DNA from: a filamentous cyanobacterium ESFC-1
GTDB lineage: Bacteria > Cyanobacteriota > Cyanobacteriia > Cyanobacteriales > Spirulinaceae
Direction of reading: 5' to 3'
NCBI GenBank assembly: GCA_000380225.1
Contig: KB904821.1
Coordinates: 4,163,795 to 4,227,794 of the forward strand
Length of the DNA: 64,000 bases
Within the stretch, counting starts at the first letter, position 1. Each line of letters begins with the position of its first letter. This document shows positions 34,475 to 43,372 of this stretch, one piece after another. Both the position numbers and the translations under genes were made by a program. The notes under the pieces were generated by a model that worked only from the letters and a program-made list of their open reading frames with translations, made no database searches and was not told the origin of the DNA.

Positions 34475-36262
34475 TCAAGCAGAAAGATTAACACAATAAA
34501 CTTCTTGTATTTGACGGACTGAGTTAATTAAAAAAATGCGAGAATATAAAGATAATTCGGCTAGGGGTATTACTTTTTCTTGGACGCAGTTTTGTTGCAG
34601 TAACCAAGCCCGATAAGTACCTGGAAGTAGCCCACTTTTTACTGGGGGAGTGTACCATTTTCCGTCTTGGGTTTCGACGATAATATTGGCAATGCAGGAT
34701 TCGGTTAACTCTTGATTTTCGTTCCACAATAGTACGTCTTCGTATTGGGGATGTTGTTTTTGGAATTGTTCATAATGGCGACGATAGGTGGTTTTGTGAT
34801 ACAAGAAAGGGTTATTTATATCAATGGGAGATTGGGCTATACCGACTTTTAAAAGTTGATGCTGAGGGCGGTTTTGTAAGATGGTGCTGTTAATTTCGAT
34901 CGTGCCGTTTTTGTGGCATTGGAGGCGGATTTTATGGGGTTTTGGGGGGAGGGTTTGAGCGAAATGATTGAGGCGATCGCGCACTTTTTCTAAGTCCACG
35001 CTAAAGTTAAAATAGGCGGCGGATTCTTGCAAGCGAGCGAGGTGTAAATCGAGCAGGAAGTAGCTTTCTGCGGGAGTCCAGAGGAGAGATTCAAGTAAGG
35101 CAAAGGTGGGCTGTTGTCGGGTGAGAATTTTAGCTTTGGTACAGCATTCTTCGTATTCGTTGGTTTCAGTAGAGTCCCAAACAATACCGCCTCCCACTCC
35201 ATATTCAGCGTGTTGGCTCTTTTTATCAATTAAAACGGTACGAATGGCAACATTGAATTGAGCGTGATTATTCGGGGTAATAAAGCCAATCGTTCCGGTA
35301 TAAATGCGACGGGGGGAGTCTTCGAGTTCGGCTATTATTTTTAAGGTACTGGTTTTGGGTGCGCCGACAATAGAAGAACAAGGAAACAGGGCTTTAAAAA
35401 TATCTTGAATACTGGCATCTGTTTGACATTCAATCGGGGATGTCATTTGCCAAAGAGTGGGATATTTTTCAATATTAAATAAATGCTGTACTTTGACACT
35501 TCCGGTGTCTGCAATTCTGCCGAGATCGTTACGAATCATATCGGCAATCATCAGGTTTTCGGCTTGTTCCTTTGGGGAAGTTTTAAGGATTTGGGCGAGT
35601 TCGCGATCGCGCTTGTAAGTCAGTCCCCGTGGGGCTGTGCCTTTCATGGGACGACAGATAATTTCGCGATCGCGCTTTTGGAAAAACAGCTCTGGAGAGG
35701 CGCTACAAATTGCCCAATTCTCAAGATTAATATAAGCACTATATAAGCCATCTTGGGCTTGATTGAGTTGCCAGAAATACCGCCAAGAATCAAGATTAAA
35801 TTCGGTTCGCAAGCGGAAAGAATAGTTGACTTGATAAGTCACTCCCTGAGCAATATAATCTTTAATTTTTGCCAAACATTCTTGATATTTCGCTTTAGAA
35901 ATAGAGGGCTGCCACGGCAGAGAAACCGGGACGCGATCGCGCAAACTTGGAGGAGAAACAACTTGAGGTTGCTGGTACAAAGCAAACCAAGCTAAAGGGA
36001 AAGTAGACTCTGGTTGAACCTGAAAACTCTCATCAAACGCCGGGGCTGCTTCATAACTCAAAAAGCCCACAACATAATAAGAATATTGCTCAATTGCTTG
36101 CTGTACTGCATCTAAAATTGCAGGAATTTCTGAGCAAAAATGCGCTGTAAAAACAGCAACAGGTTCACCAAAACCCAACCAAGTTTGATTTTGAGAATCA
36201 TATAAAACTGCACTATTCTTATGTGTAGAAAAATGCGAATTTTTAGAAGCTGAAGCAATCAT
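34475..36262 (-). CDS. pabB: Aminodeoxychorismate synthase component I fused to aminodeoxychorismate lyase
   Basis: A 595-residue fusion for p-aminobenzoate synthesis in the folate pathway. Residues about 1-370 are a chorismate-binding domain (RPMKGTAPRGLTYKRDRELA, IVGAPKTSTLKIIAEL, RRIYTGTIGFITP, GVGGGIVWDSTETNEYEEC). The C-terminal ~200 residues resemble class IV PLP aminodeoxychorismate lyase (LLWNENQELTESCIANI, SGLLPGTYRAWLL). Such PabB-PabC fusions are known in bacteria. The glutaminase subunit (PabA) is not encoded here. The start is ATG at 36262. Confidence 0.92.
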   Translation of the reverse strand: MIASASKNSHFSTHKNSAVLYDSQNQTWLGFGEPVAVFTAHFCSEIPAILDAVQQAIEQYSYYVVGFLSYEAAPAFDESFQVQPESTFPLAWFALYQQPQVVSPPSLRDRVPVSLPWQPSISKAKYQECLAKIKDYIAQGVTYQVNYSFRLRTEFNLDSWRYFWQLNQAQDGLYSAYINLENWAICSASPELFFQKRDREIICRPMKGTAPRGLTYKRDRELAQILKTSPKEQAENLMIADMIRNDLGRIADTGSVKVQHLFNIEKYPTLWQMTSPIECQTDASIQDIFKALFPCSSIVGAPKTSTLKIIAELEDSPRRIYTGTIGFITPNNHAQFNVAIRTVLIDKKSQHAEYGVGGGIVWDSTETNEYEECCTKAKILTRQQPTFALLESLLWTPAESYFLLDLHLARLQESAAYFNFSVDLEKVRDRLNHFAQTLPPKPHKIRLQCHKNGTIEINSTILQNRPQHQLLKVGIAQSPIDINNPFLYHKTTYRRHYEQFQKQHPQYEDVLLWNENQELTESCIANIIVETQDGKWYTPPVKSGLLPGTYRAWLLQQNCVQEKVIPLAELSLYSRIFLINSVRQIQEVYCVNLSA

Positions 36263-36442
36263 GCCCGTTTTGTATCTAGCTGAAATTAATTAAACATATT
36301 GTGCCAAATATCTTTCAGAGAGGGGAGGCTTTTGGGGCATAAAATTTTGGTGCGTTACGCTGCGCTAACGACACCCTACCTATCGCTTCATTTTAGCTGT
36401 GTCACGGTAGTAGTATTGAGGGATTCTGCCCACAAACAACAA

Positions 36443-38227
36443 CTATTTTTGATCGAAATAAGCCTTCAGCACCTCTGCCACCATGGGCCCTGCCAAAGAA
36501 CCGCCACCGCCACCAGAATGCTCGGCAAACGCCACAACTACAATTTCCGGGTCATCATAAGGCGCATAACCCCCAAACCAAGCATGAGCCTTTCCGGGAG
36601 GCGCTTCGGCTGTACCACTTTTTCCGGCTGCGGGTAATCCAGCCAAGGCTTTCCCGGTTCCCGAAGTGACCACTGCTCGCAATCCTTGTTTCAAAGAGTT
36701 AACCGTCGAAGATTGCAGATTCAACGATTCTCTATAGGCAGTGTAGTCCTTACCCTCCTCTTGCAGTAAATGGGGTTTGACTCGATAACCGCCATTAGCC
36801 GGAACCGCGAACATCACCGCAACCTGTAATGGCGTGGCTTGAGTAAAGCCTTGACCGATGGACATATTAATCGTGTCTCCGGCTGTCCACTCCCAATTGT
36901 AGTTTTCTTGCTTCCAAGCATCATCCGCAATCAAACCCGGCACTTCCGAGCTTAATTCAACCCCGGTTTTCGAGCCAAAGCCAAAACGCCGGGACCAATC
37001 AATTAAACTGGGGCCGCCAATACCGCGGCCAATTTGACCAAAAAAGGTATTACTACTCCAAGCCATGGCGCGAACATAGCCCATCGGCCCGAATCCGGCG
37101 CGATTCCATTCCCCGAAGCGAGTCCCCCCCACCGTGAGATAAGCAAAGGTACTCAAAACGGTATCCGGTGGATATTGCCCGGTTTCCATACCCGCCGTTG
37201 CCGTCACAATTTTAAAAGTAGAAGCAGGAGGAAAGCCACGCAATGCGCGATTTACAAAAGGATTGCCTTCTCCTTGTAGCTCTTTCCACGTTTGGGGGGT
37301 GATGCGACTAGAGAAAATATTGGGGTCGAAGGTGGGATAGCTGGCCATGGCTAAGACTGAGCCATCGCGGGGATCCATCGCGACAATGGCCCCTTTACGA
37401 GTTCCGAGGGTCGCTTCTGCTACCTTTTGTAACTCGGCATCAATGGTCAGGGTGACATCTTTTCCGGCTTTGGCTTCTTTTTGACCTAAAATCCGCAAAA
37501 CTTGGCCTTTACCGTTGACTTCTACCTGTTGTCCGCCCCATTCTCCCCGTAAGCGCGGCTCAAAGGCTTCTTCTACCCCCATTTGACCGACGATATCGCC
37601 AAGACGATAACCTTCTGTCCGCCGTTCGTTGAGTTCTGCGGCGTTTAATTCCCCGGTATAACCGAGAATGTGGGCTGCGAGTTTTTTGTTGGGATAATCC
37701 CGCAGGTGTTCGATATCGACTTCTACGCCTTCTAGTTGACTGTTGTATTCTTCGATGGCGGTGATTTCAGCCGCCGTTAAGTCGCGGGCTACGCGGATGA
37801 GGGTGGGGGAGTCGTAGCCCGCTTGTTCGACGGGGCCGCGGATGGTAGATTCTGACACATTTAAGATTTTGGCGAGACGCTCAACGGTTTCGGGCCAGGT
37901 GTCTTTGGTTTGAGCAAGGGGCCAGATAAACACGGAATGGGACAAGCGACTGCTGGCGAGAATTTTGCCGTTACGGTCAAAAATTGTGCCGCGCACGGGT
38001 TGTTTGGGAATGACCCGAATGCGATTATCATCGGCTAACTGGCGATTGGTTGTGCCTTGAGACACTTGCAGATAAGCCAAACGCGAGCCGACTCCTCCTA
38101 AAAGGAAAATCGAAAGCAGAGCCATGATAGAGAAGGCTCGATACCAACCCCCAATGTTACGCTGACTTTGTTGGCGATTGACTTTGGAAATGGGTTTAAC
38201 TGGGCGGATAGGGGCAACTCGCGTCAT
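36443..38227 (-). CDS. mrdA: Penicillin-binding protein 2 (peptidoglycan D,D-transpeptidase)
   Basis: A 594-residue class B PBP that cross-links peptidoglycan during elongation. A cytosolic basic N-terminus leads to one membrane anchor (about 30-50, FSIMALLSIFLLGGVGSRLA), a dimerisation domain containing RGTIFDRNGKILA, and the transpeptidase domain with catalytic Ser336 in PPASTFK, SSN at 391-393 and KSGT at 536-539. All three motifs are intact. It is 180 bp upstream of the pabB-pabC fusion on the same strand; a palindromic repeat (36350 region) in the gap argues against tight coupling. Confidence 0.96.
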   Translation of the reverse strand: MTRVAPIRPVKPISKVNRQQSQRNIGGWYRAFSIMALLSIFLLGGVGSRLAYLQVSQGTTNRQLADDNRIRVIPKQPVRGTIFDRNGKILASSRLSHSVFIWPLAQTKDTWPETVERLAKILNVSESTIRGPVEQAGYDSPTLIRVARDLTAAEITAIEEYNSQLEGVEVDIEHLRDYPNKKLAAHILGYTGELNAAELNERRTEGYRLGDIVGQMGVEEAFEPRLRGEWGGQQVEVNGKGQVLRILGQKEAKAGKDVTLTIDAELQKVAEATLGTRKGAIVAMDPRDGSVLAMASYPTFDPNIFSSRITPQTWKELQGEGNPFVNRALRGFPPASTFKIVTATAGMETGQYPPDTVLSTFAYLTVGGTRFGEWNRAGFGPMGYVRAMAWSSNTFFGQIGRGIGGPSLIDWSRRFGFGSKTGVELSSEVPGLIADDAWKQENYNWEWTAGDTINMSIGQGFTQATPLQVAVMFAVPANGGYRVKPHLLQEEGKDYTAYRESLNLQSSTVNSLKQGLRAVVTSGTGKALAGLPAAGKSGTAEAPPGKAHAWFGGYAPYDDPEIVVVAFAEHSGGGGGSLAGPMVAEVLKAYFDQK

Positions 38228-38550
38228 GAGTCAAAATGAATCAGTAAGGATGGGTCTTTAGGGATGGATGTTACCACAACTTTTCAGGTGGTTTTTGGGG
38301 TCACGGGAGGGGAAGGGCTGTGATGGGATCAGTCCTACCCCAAGTATTATTACTTATTCGGTGTCGTCTTCAACATTTATTGCTCCGTTACTTCGTCGTA
38401 CTTGAACTCGTTTAAGATTTCAGGATGGGGGGTGGGGTTTGATGCAAAAACGTCTGAGTTGGAAAATGAGGCTAAGGAAGGATTGGCACTGTCAACTAAA
38501 ATAACAAATAAATCCGGATATTTGATGGAGGCGACCAACTCCAAAGCGCT
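38228..38550. other. 323-bp intergenic region between mrdA and potA
   Basis: Two short overlapping frames exist on opposite strands (38377-38559 minus, 38402-38632 plus). The minus one has natural-looking composition (YPDLFVILVDSANPSLASFS) and could be a relic of a longer gene, but it overlaps the start of potA and has no ribosome-binding site. I make no gene call and see no promoter. Confidence 0.4.
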
Positions 38551-39669
38551 ATGGCTCAAACTGTTACGTCTGATTCTCGCTCCATTGCGGCAGATTCGAC
38601 TCTGTGCGATGTTGAGCTACACCAATTGGTAAAAGTGTTTGATGGTGAACCTGCGGTTAAGGGGGTAGATTTAGCGATTCGCAAAGGCGAGTTTTTTAGT
38701 ATTCTCGGGCCGTCAGGATGTGGCAAAACGACGATTTTACGAACCATTGCGGGGTTTGAACGACCGTCATCGGGAGAGGTGCGGATTCAGCAACAATGCG
38801 TGAATGATGTGCCGCCTTATCGCCGTCCGGTTAATACGGTTTTTCAAAGTTATGCTTTGTTTAATCATCTCACCGTTGCTGATAATATTGCGTTCGGCTT
38901 GAAAATTCAACGGCGACCGAAAGCGGAAATCGAGCAAAAAGTGATTGAGGCGATCGCGAGTGTGCAGTTGTCGGCGATGGCAAATCGCTATCCTCACCAG
39001 CTTTCGGGGGGTCAGCGTCAACGGGTGGCGTTAGCGAGGGCTTTGATTAATCGTCCTTCGGTGTTGCTGCTTGATGAGCCTTTAGGGGCGTTGGATTTGA
39101 AGTTACGCAAGGAAATGCAGGTGGAGTTGTCTCGCTTGCATCAGGAGTTGGGTTTGACGTTTGTGATGGTGACTCACGACCAAGAGGAGGCTTTGTCTCT
39201 GTCGGATCGGATTGCGGTGTTGCGATCGGGGTCAATCGAGCAGGTGGGGACTCCTAGCGAAATTTACGAGCGTCCCCAAACGGCGTTTGTGGCGGATTTT
39301 ATTGGCGATACGAATTTGTTTGCGGGCCAGGTTGCACAACAAGATAATGGGATGATTGAGGTGGTGTGCGATCGCGGCTTGTCCATTACGGTTGCTTCGA
39401 CTACGCCTCCCGCCACGAAAACGGTCACTGTCAGCGTCCGACCGGAAAATATCCAACTTAGCCTAGCGCCTTGCGATCGCCCCTACAATTGCTTTGAGGG
39501 ACGCTTACAGCACGTTATGTACTTGGGAACCCATGTACAGTATGTGGTGGCGTTAACTGGGGGCGATCGCGTGATGGTGATGCAGCCTAAACCGAGCAGT
39601 ATTCCTCAACCCAACACGCAAATCTATCTTTATTGGTCCCCAGATGATTGTTTGGCTTTACCCACATAA
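38551..39669 (+). CDS. potA: ABC transporter ATP-binding protein, PotA type (spermidine/putrescine)
   Basis: A 372-residue ATPase of a polyamine-type importer. Walker A GPSGCGKTT (residues 53-61), the signature LSGGQRQRVALARAL, Walker B VLLLDEPLGALD and the switch His in MVTHDQEEALSLSD are intact. The C-terminal ~100 residues form a TOBE domain. Specificity for polyamines is by similarity to PotA; iron or other MOI-class importers have closely related ATPases. No permease or binding-protein genes are adjacent, so it is an orphan. The start is the ATG at 38551. Confidence 0.88.
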   Translation: MAQTVTSDSRSIAADSTLCDVELHQLVKVFDGEPAVKGVDLAIRKGEFFSILGPSGCGKTTILRTIAGFERPSSGEVRIQQQCVNDVPPYRRPVNTVFQSYALFNHLTVADNIAFGLKIQRRPKAEIEQKVIEAIASVQLSAMANRYPHQLSGGQRQRVALARALINRPSVLLLDEPLGALDLKLRKEMQVELSRLHQELGLTFVMVTHDQEEALSLSDRIAVLRSGSIEQVGTPSEIYERPQTAFVADFIGDTNLFAGQVAQQDNGMIEVVCDRGLSITVASTTPPATKTVTVSVRPENIQLSLAPCDRPYNCFEGRLQHVMYLGTHVQYVVALTGGDRVMVMQPKPSSIPQPNTQIYLYWSPDDCLALPT

Positions 39670-39682
39670 AAGGTGGGTCTGG

Positions 39683-40528
39683 CTATTCTTGATTTAAGGT
39701 CATTTGCATTTGTAAAAGGAGTTGTTGCAAAGTGACGGCATCGGGGGCTTGGGGTAAAGCATTGAGATAAAATTTTAGGTCTTGTACCGCTTGGTTAAAG
39801 TTGCCGATTTGATAAGAAATTAGCCCGCGATCGCGCCTTTCCTGGGGAGATTCAGGAAACAGCAATAACAGCCATTCAATGATTTCTAAGGCTTTCTCAA
39901 ATTGGCTTTGATTGAAATAAATCCCTTTAAGATTATTGAGCATTCTGGCTAAAAAGGAATGCTTATCAATCGGCTGTAAAAATTCGGATTTTAGGGTAAC
40001 CGGACGTTGATAAATACGGCTTAAAATATCCTCGCAGTCTTGGGGAAATAAAACCTCTCCCTGATTAAAAGCATCTACAAAAATACCCACATCTTCAAAT
40101 TGAGGTCGAATTAAAAAATGACCCGGCATTCCAATTCCGACCATCGGAAAATCGAGATGCTTGGCAATTTCTAGGTAAACTAAAGATAAAGTAATCGGAA
40201 TCCCAACACGGCGCTCTAGGACATCATTAAAGAAGCTATTGCGCCGATCGTAATAATCATTCTTATTCCCCGAAAATCCTAATTCTTCGTATAAATAACG
40301 GTTGATAGTTTGCACCGTTTTTAAAGGATAGCGATTTTCGGGCAGGCGATCGCGCAGTTGCTCTGCCATTTTGCTGACAGACTCTAAATAATCATTAATA
40401 TCTAGATTGGGATATTCGGTTTGCGCGATCAAAAGGGCAGCTTTACCTAAATTTATTTCAGGGTCTGGTTGACTTATTTCAATTTTAAAGTTTTGTCTTA
40501 CAGATAAATCACTCATATTGAAAGCCAA
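39683..40528 (-). CDS. SirB1 family protein (transglutaminase-like N-terminus, TPR C-terminus)
   Basis: A 281-residue protein of the SirB1 family. The N-terminal two thirds carry the family segment DYYDRRNSFFNDVLERRVGI followed by PITLSLVYLEIAKHLDFPM and GMPGHFLIRPQF, which resemble a transglutaminase-like fold. The C-terminal part has TPR-like helices (FEKALEIIEWLLLLFPESPQ). Members are near-ubiquitous in cyanobacteria, with no defined reaction. It is convergent with potA (13 bp between stops). Confidence 0.86.
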   Translation of the reverse strand: MAFNMSDLSVRQNFKIEISQPDPEINLGKAALLIAQTEYPNLDINDYLESVSKMAEQLRDRLPENRYPLKTVQTINRYLYEELGFSGNKNDYYDRRNSFFNDVLERRVGIPITLSLVYLEIAKHLDFPMVGIGMPGHFLIRPQFEDVGIFVDAFNQGEVLFPQDCEDILSRIYQRPVTLKSEFLQPIDKHSFLARMLNNLKGIYFNQSQFEKALEIIEWLLLLFPESPQERRDRGLISYQIGNFNQAVQDLKFYLNALPQAPDAVTLQQLLLQMQMTLNQE

Positions 40529-40548
40529 TATTATACTTTCGGGTTATG

Positions 40549-42135
40549 TCATTTATAATCATAACCCGCACCGTATTTCCAGGCCTCTAGCCAGCGATGG
40601 TAGTAATATTGTTGTTTAGAAGGCAGAGTAGACGCGATCGCATCCAAACCTTTGCCCACGGGATACAAACCACTATAAATTCCTAAACTGAGATAATGTT
40701 TGAGCCAATCTAATAATAAGGGAATCCCCACTTGGGGCAGAATCGGTAAGACCAACTTGGGATCAACGCGGGGTAGGGTTTTGGCAAGGGGGCCAAACTG
40801 AATCACATCCTGCAAAAATGGTTTTAACACCTCATCCCCTAAGTCCTCCATCACCGCAAAAACGCCATTCATCAAGTCATTGATTTGATTCGGGGGGACG
40901 GCGCGATCGCACTCTACGCTCATGGTACGCTGAAACAACCAAGTCACGGAAATATTGGGCTGATAGGGTTGCAGCAACGCCAAATCCTCGCGACTCAAAC
41001 TATCGGTTTTGAGGGCTGCTTCAATCCCCACCGTCAACCGCTTGAGATGACGCACCATCGAGCCAAAACCGCCAAAACTCACCGGAGATTGTGCGCCGCT
41101 ACTATCTCCCACGGGTAAAAGTCGATTCCAAGGCACTCTCAAGGGGCTTTGACGGTAGGAAGGAAAGAAACCGAATAGAAATCGCTTAAAGTCCAATTCA
41201 GACAGGTTTACGCCCTGATATTGGGGGAGGAGGCGCAGATATTCCGCCATGAAAAATTCTAAGCTGAAACGGTCTGGATGTGCGTCGAGATAGGTAAAAA
41301 GATAAGTGGTGCGGCCATCTCTCGCGGGAAACGCCTCCCAGAAATACTGACATTGGTTTTCAATCGGGGTAAAAGATGCGATTAAATCCCCTGTTTTGTT
41401 CTCAGGATAACCTTCTGCACAACTGCCCACCACTAAACATACTCCTTCTGGTTTTTCGCCGTTACGGGCTTGGGCTGCAATGGGGGAAAAATTGCCCATT
41501 GCGTCGATGAGTAAGCGAGTCGTTAGGGTTTGATTGTCGGTTTGAATTTCTACACCGTTGGAGTGAATTGTAGCATTTTGAAAGGCGGTTTCTTCGAGGA
41601 GTTGGCCGTTTGCCGCCAGGAATTTTTGCTTGAGGGTTTCTAACAGAAAAACCGGGTCAACGCCGATATTAAGGACATTTTCGACCCAAATCTCTTGACC
41701 TTCATAAAAACTGACTCTACCGGGATTATACTGGGTGGCGATCGCGCTTTCTAATTCCCCTTCACTTAACAAGTCCAACTCACAAAATACTTCCAATTCT
41801 GAGCGCGAAATATTCCATTCTTGATCCCGTCCTCGCAGTTTTCCCCGTTCAATAATTGCGACTTTCCAACCTCGCTGCTGTAACGCCGTTGCCAGTAATA
41901 TACCCAATGTGCCGCCCGAAATAACGACATCCCAATCTATCGTTTCTAAGGGTTTCTTCTTTGGTTTTATAACTTGCGGAATCGGAATGTCGCCTTGTTT
42001 TAAAGCTGTCCATTTTTGGTCTGCTTTTTGCAGTCCGATTCGGGTATTTTGGGGAAGATAATCTAAAAGTTCGGGATCAGAAGTCATTTTTTCAGTTATT
42101 AGCAGTTCAAAAAGCGGCTTAAAGCTAATGCTCAT
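40549..42135 (-). CDS. cruP: CruP, lycopene cyclase-family FAD-dependent protein
   Basis: A 528-residue flavoprotein matching the CruA/CruP family of cyanobacteria and plants, more CruP-like. Marks: the FAD fold VVISGGTLGILLATALQQRG, ERGKLRGRDQEWNISRSELE, LLIDAMGNFSPIA, SCAEGYPEN, then FGFFPSYRQSPLR, QSPVSFGGFGSMVRHL and the tail LEAWKYGAGYDYK. These agree with my memory of the plant CruP protein. CruP is a paralogue of the lycopene cyclase CruA; a photoprotective role against singlet oxygen has been proposed in plants. The start at 42135 has GGAAGG just upstream; M17 at 42087 follows TAATAACTGAAAAA and is the alternative. Confidence 0.88.
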   Translation of the reverse strand: MSISFKPLFELLITEKMTSDPELLDYLPQNTRIGLQKADQKWTALKQGDIPIPQVIKPKKKPLETIDWDVVISGGTLGILLATALQQRGWKVAIIERGKLRGRDQEWNISRSELEVFCELDLLSEGELESAIATQYNPGRVSFYEGQEIWVENVLNIGVDPVFLLETLKQKFLAANGQLLEETAFQNATIHSNGVEIQTDNQTLTTRLLIDAMGNFSPIAAQARNGEKPEGVCLVVGSCAEGYPENKTGDLIASFTPIENQCQYFWEAFPARDGRTTYLFTYLDAHPDRFSLEFFMAEYLRLLPQYQGVNLSELDFKRFLFGFFPSYRQSPLRVPWNRLLPVGDSSGAQSPVSFGGFGSMVRHLKRLTVGIEAALKTDSLSREDLALLQPYQPNISVTWLFQRTMSVECDRAVPPNQINDLMNGVFAVMEDLGDEVLKPFLQDVIQFGPLAKTLPRVDPKLVLPILPQVGIPLLLDWLKHYLSLGIYSGLYPVGKGLDAIASTLPSKQQYYYHRWLEAWKYGAGYDYK

Positions 42136-42148
42136 CAGCCTTCCAGCC

Positions 42149-43246
42149 CTAAAAAGGCATCAAGGGGAAACGGAGGTAAAAACAAGTGCCTTGGCCGGGA
42201 TGGGAAACAAAATCAATTTCGCCACCGTGAGCATCTATAATGGATTTCGCGATCGCGGTTCCTAAACCCGTCCCGTTGGCTTTTCCGTGGGTCACGAAGG
42301 CTTCAAATAAACGGGCTTGAATACTCGCAGGAATACCGGGGCCGTTATCGCGGAGTGTAATTTCGACTTGGTTGTCTTTCTCAACTGCCTTAATTTTAAT
42401 ATGTCCTCCTTGTTCCTTGAAGGCATCTACCGCATTGGTGGTCAGGTTTTGCAAAACCCGCAGTAACTTGTCTTCATCGGCGTTGATCGTAATGCCTGAA
42501 GGACAATCAATTTCCAACTCAACCTGAGATTGTTCTAAGAAAATGCGATTGAGTTTTTCCAAGCGTTGCAGCAAGATAGCAAGATCGAGGGGTTGTTGGT
42601 GCATTACGGTATGACCCCGCGCAAATTCGAGGAATTCTTCGGCCATTGCTGTCATGCGTTGGGTTTGTGCCGCAATCAGTTCGCACCATTCTACCGTGTC
42701 TAAGTCGGGATGCTGTTCTTTGATGATACTGCTGGCTAAATTGATGCTGCTGAGAGGGCTGCGGAAGTCGTGAATGACGGTGTTGAGCATTTCCCCGTAC
42801 AACACCATTTTTTCTTTGTGGACGAGTTGGTGGACGTATTCTTCGGTATTGCTGCGTAGTCGTTGAATCATATAGCTACACAGTTGAGTAACGACAGTGC
42901 CTTTAGTTTCTTCAAGGACGGCCATGAAGCCAGCCCCAGGAATTTTGGCGACGGTGGCAAAACCTGACGCGATCGCTTGCATACTACGGGGTTTACCGTC
43001 AAGTAAGCCCAATTCCCCGAAAAAAGCGTTAGGAAAGGCTTGAGTTAGGGTTTGATATTGGTCGGGGCTGATTTGTTTGCGAAATTCAACAGTACCTTCT
43101 AGCAGGAGACAAATAGAATCGGATTCTGCACCTTCTTCAAAAATAACGGCGCGATCGCTAAATTTCTCGACAATCGCGATTTCGCGCAATTTTGCCGTTT
43201 GTGGAGGTTCAAAAAACGATAAAAATTGATGTGAATCCAAGTCCAT
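42149..43246 (-). CDS. Histidine kinase with N-terminal cyclic-nucleotide-binding-like domain (copy 1)
   Basis: A 365-residue soluble kinase. Residues about 1-125 form a cNMP-binding/CRP-like beta-roll (FEEGAESDSICLLLEGTVEF, FFGELGLLDGKPRSMQAIAS, the latter like a phosphate-binding cassette). The kinase part has the H box VIHDFRSPLSSINLA, NLTTNAVDAF, LRDNGPGIPA and KANGTGLGTAIAKSIIDAHG. There are no membrane helices. It is a close paralogue of the next gene. No response regulator lies nearby. Confidence 0.92.
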   Translation of the reverse strand: MDLDSHQFLSFFEPPQTAKLREIAIVEKFSDRAVIFEEGAESDSICLLLEGTVEFRKQISPDQYQTLTQAFPNAFFGELGLLDGKPRSMQAIASGFATVAKIPGAGFMAVLEETKGTVVTQLCSYMIQRLRSNTEEYVHQLVHKEKMVLYGEMLNTVIHDFRSPLSSINLASSIIKEQHPDLDTVEWCELIAAQTQRMTAMAEEFLEFARGHTVMHQQPLDLAILLQRLEKLNRIFLEQSQVELEIDCPSGITINADEDKLLRVLQNLTTNAVDAFKEQGGHIKIKAVEKDNQVEITLRDNGPGIPASIQARLFEAFVTHGKANGTGLGTAIAKSIIDAHGGEIDFVSHPGQGTCFYLRFPLMPF

Positions 43247-43372
43247 TGGACTTTATCCTATTTTCTAATATTAAGGGTTAACTTGGCGCGATCGCATCCC
43301 ATGATTGTTAAAGCGTCCATTGGCAAGATTAAAATATTAAGCCACTCAGTCAGCCCTAATAACACCCTAAAA

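Noticed and set aside
38377-38632. Short opposing frames between mrdA and potA
   Set aside because: They overlap each other and the start of potA and lack ribosome-binding sites; the minus one looks somewhat protein-like but cannot be supported as a gene.
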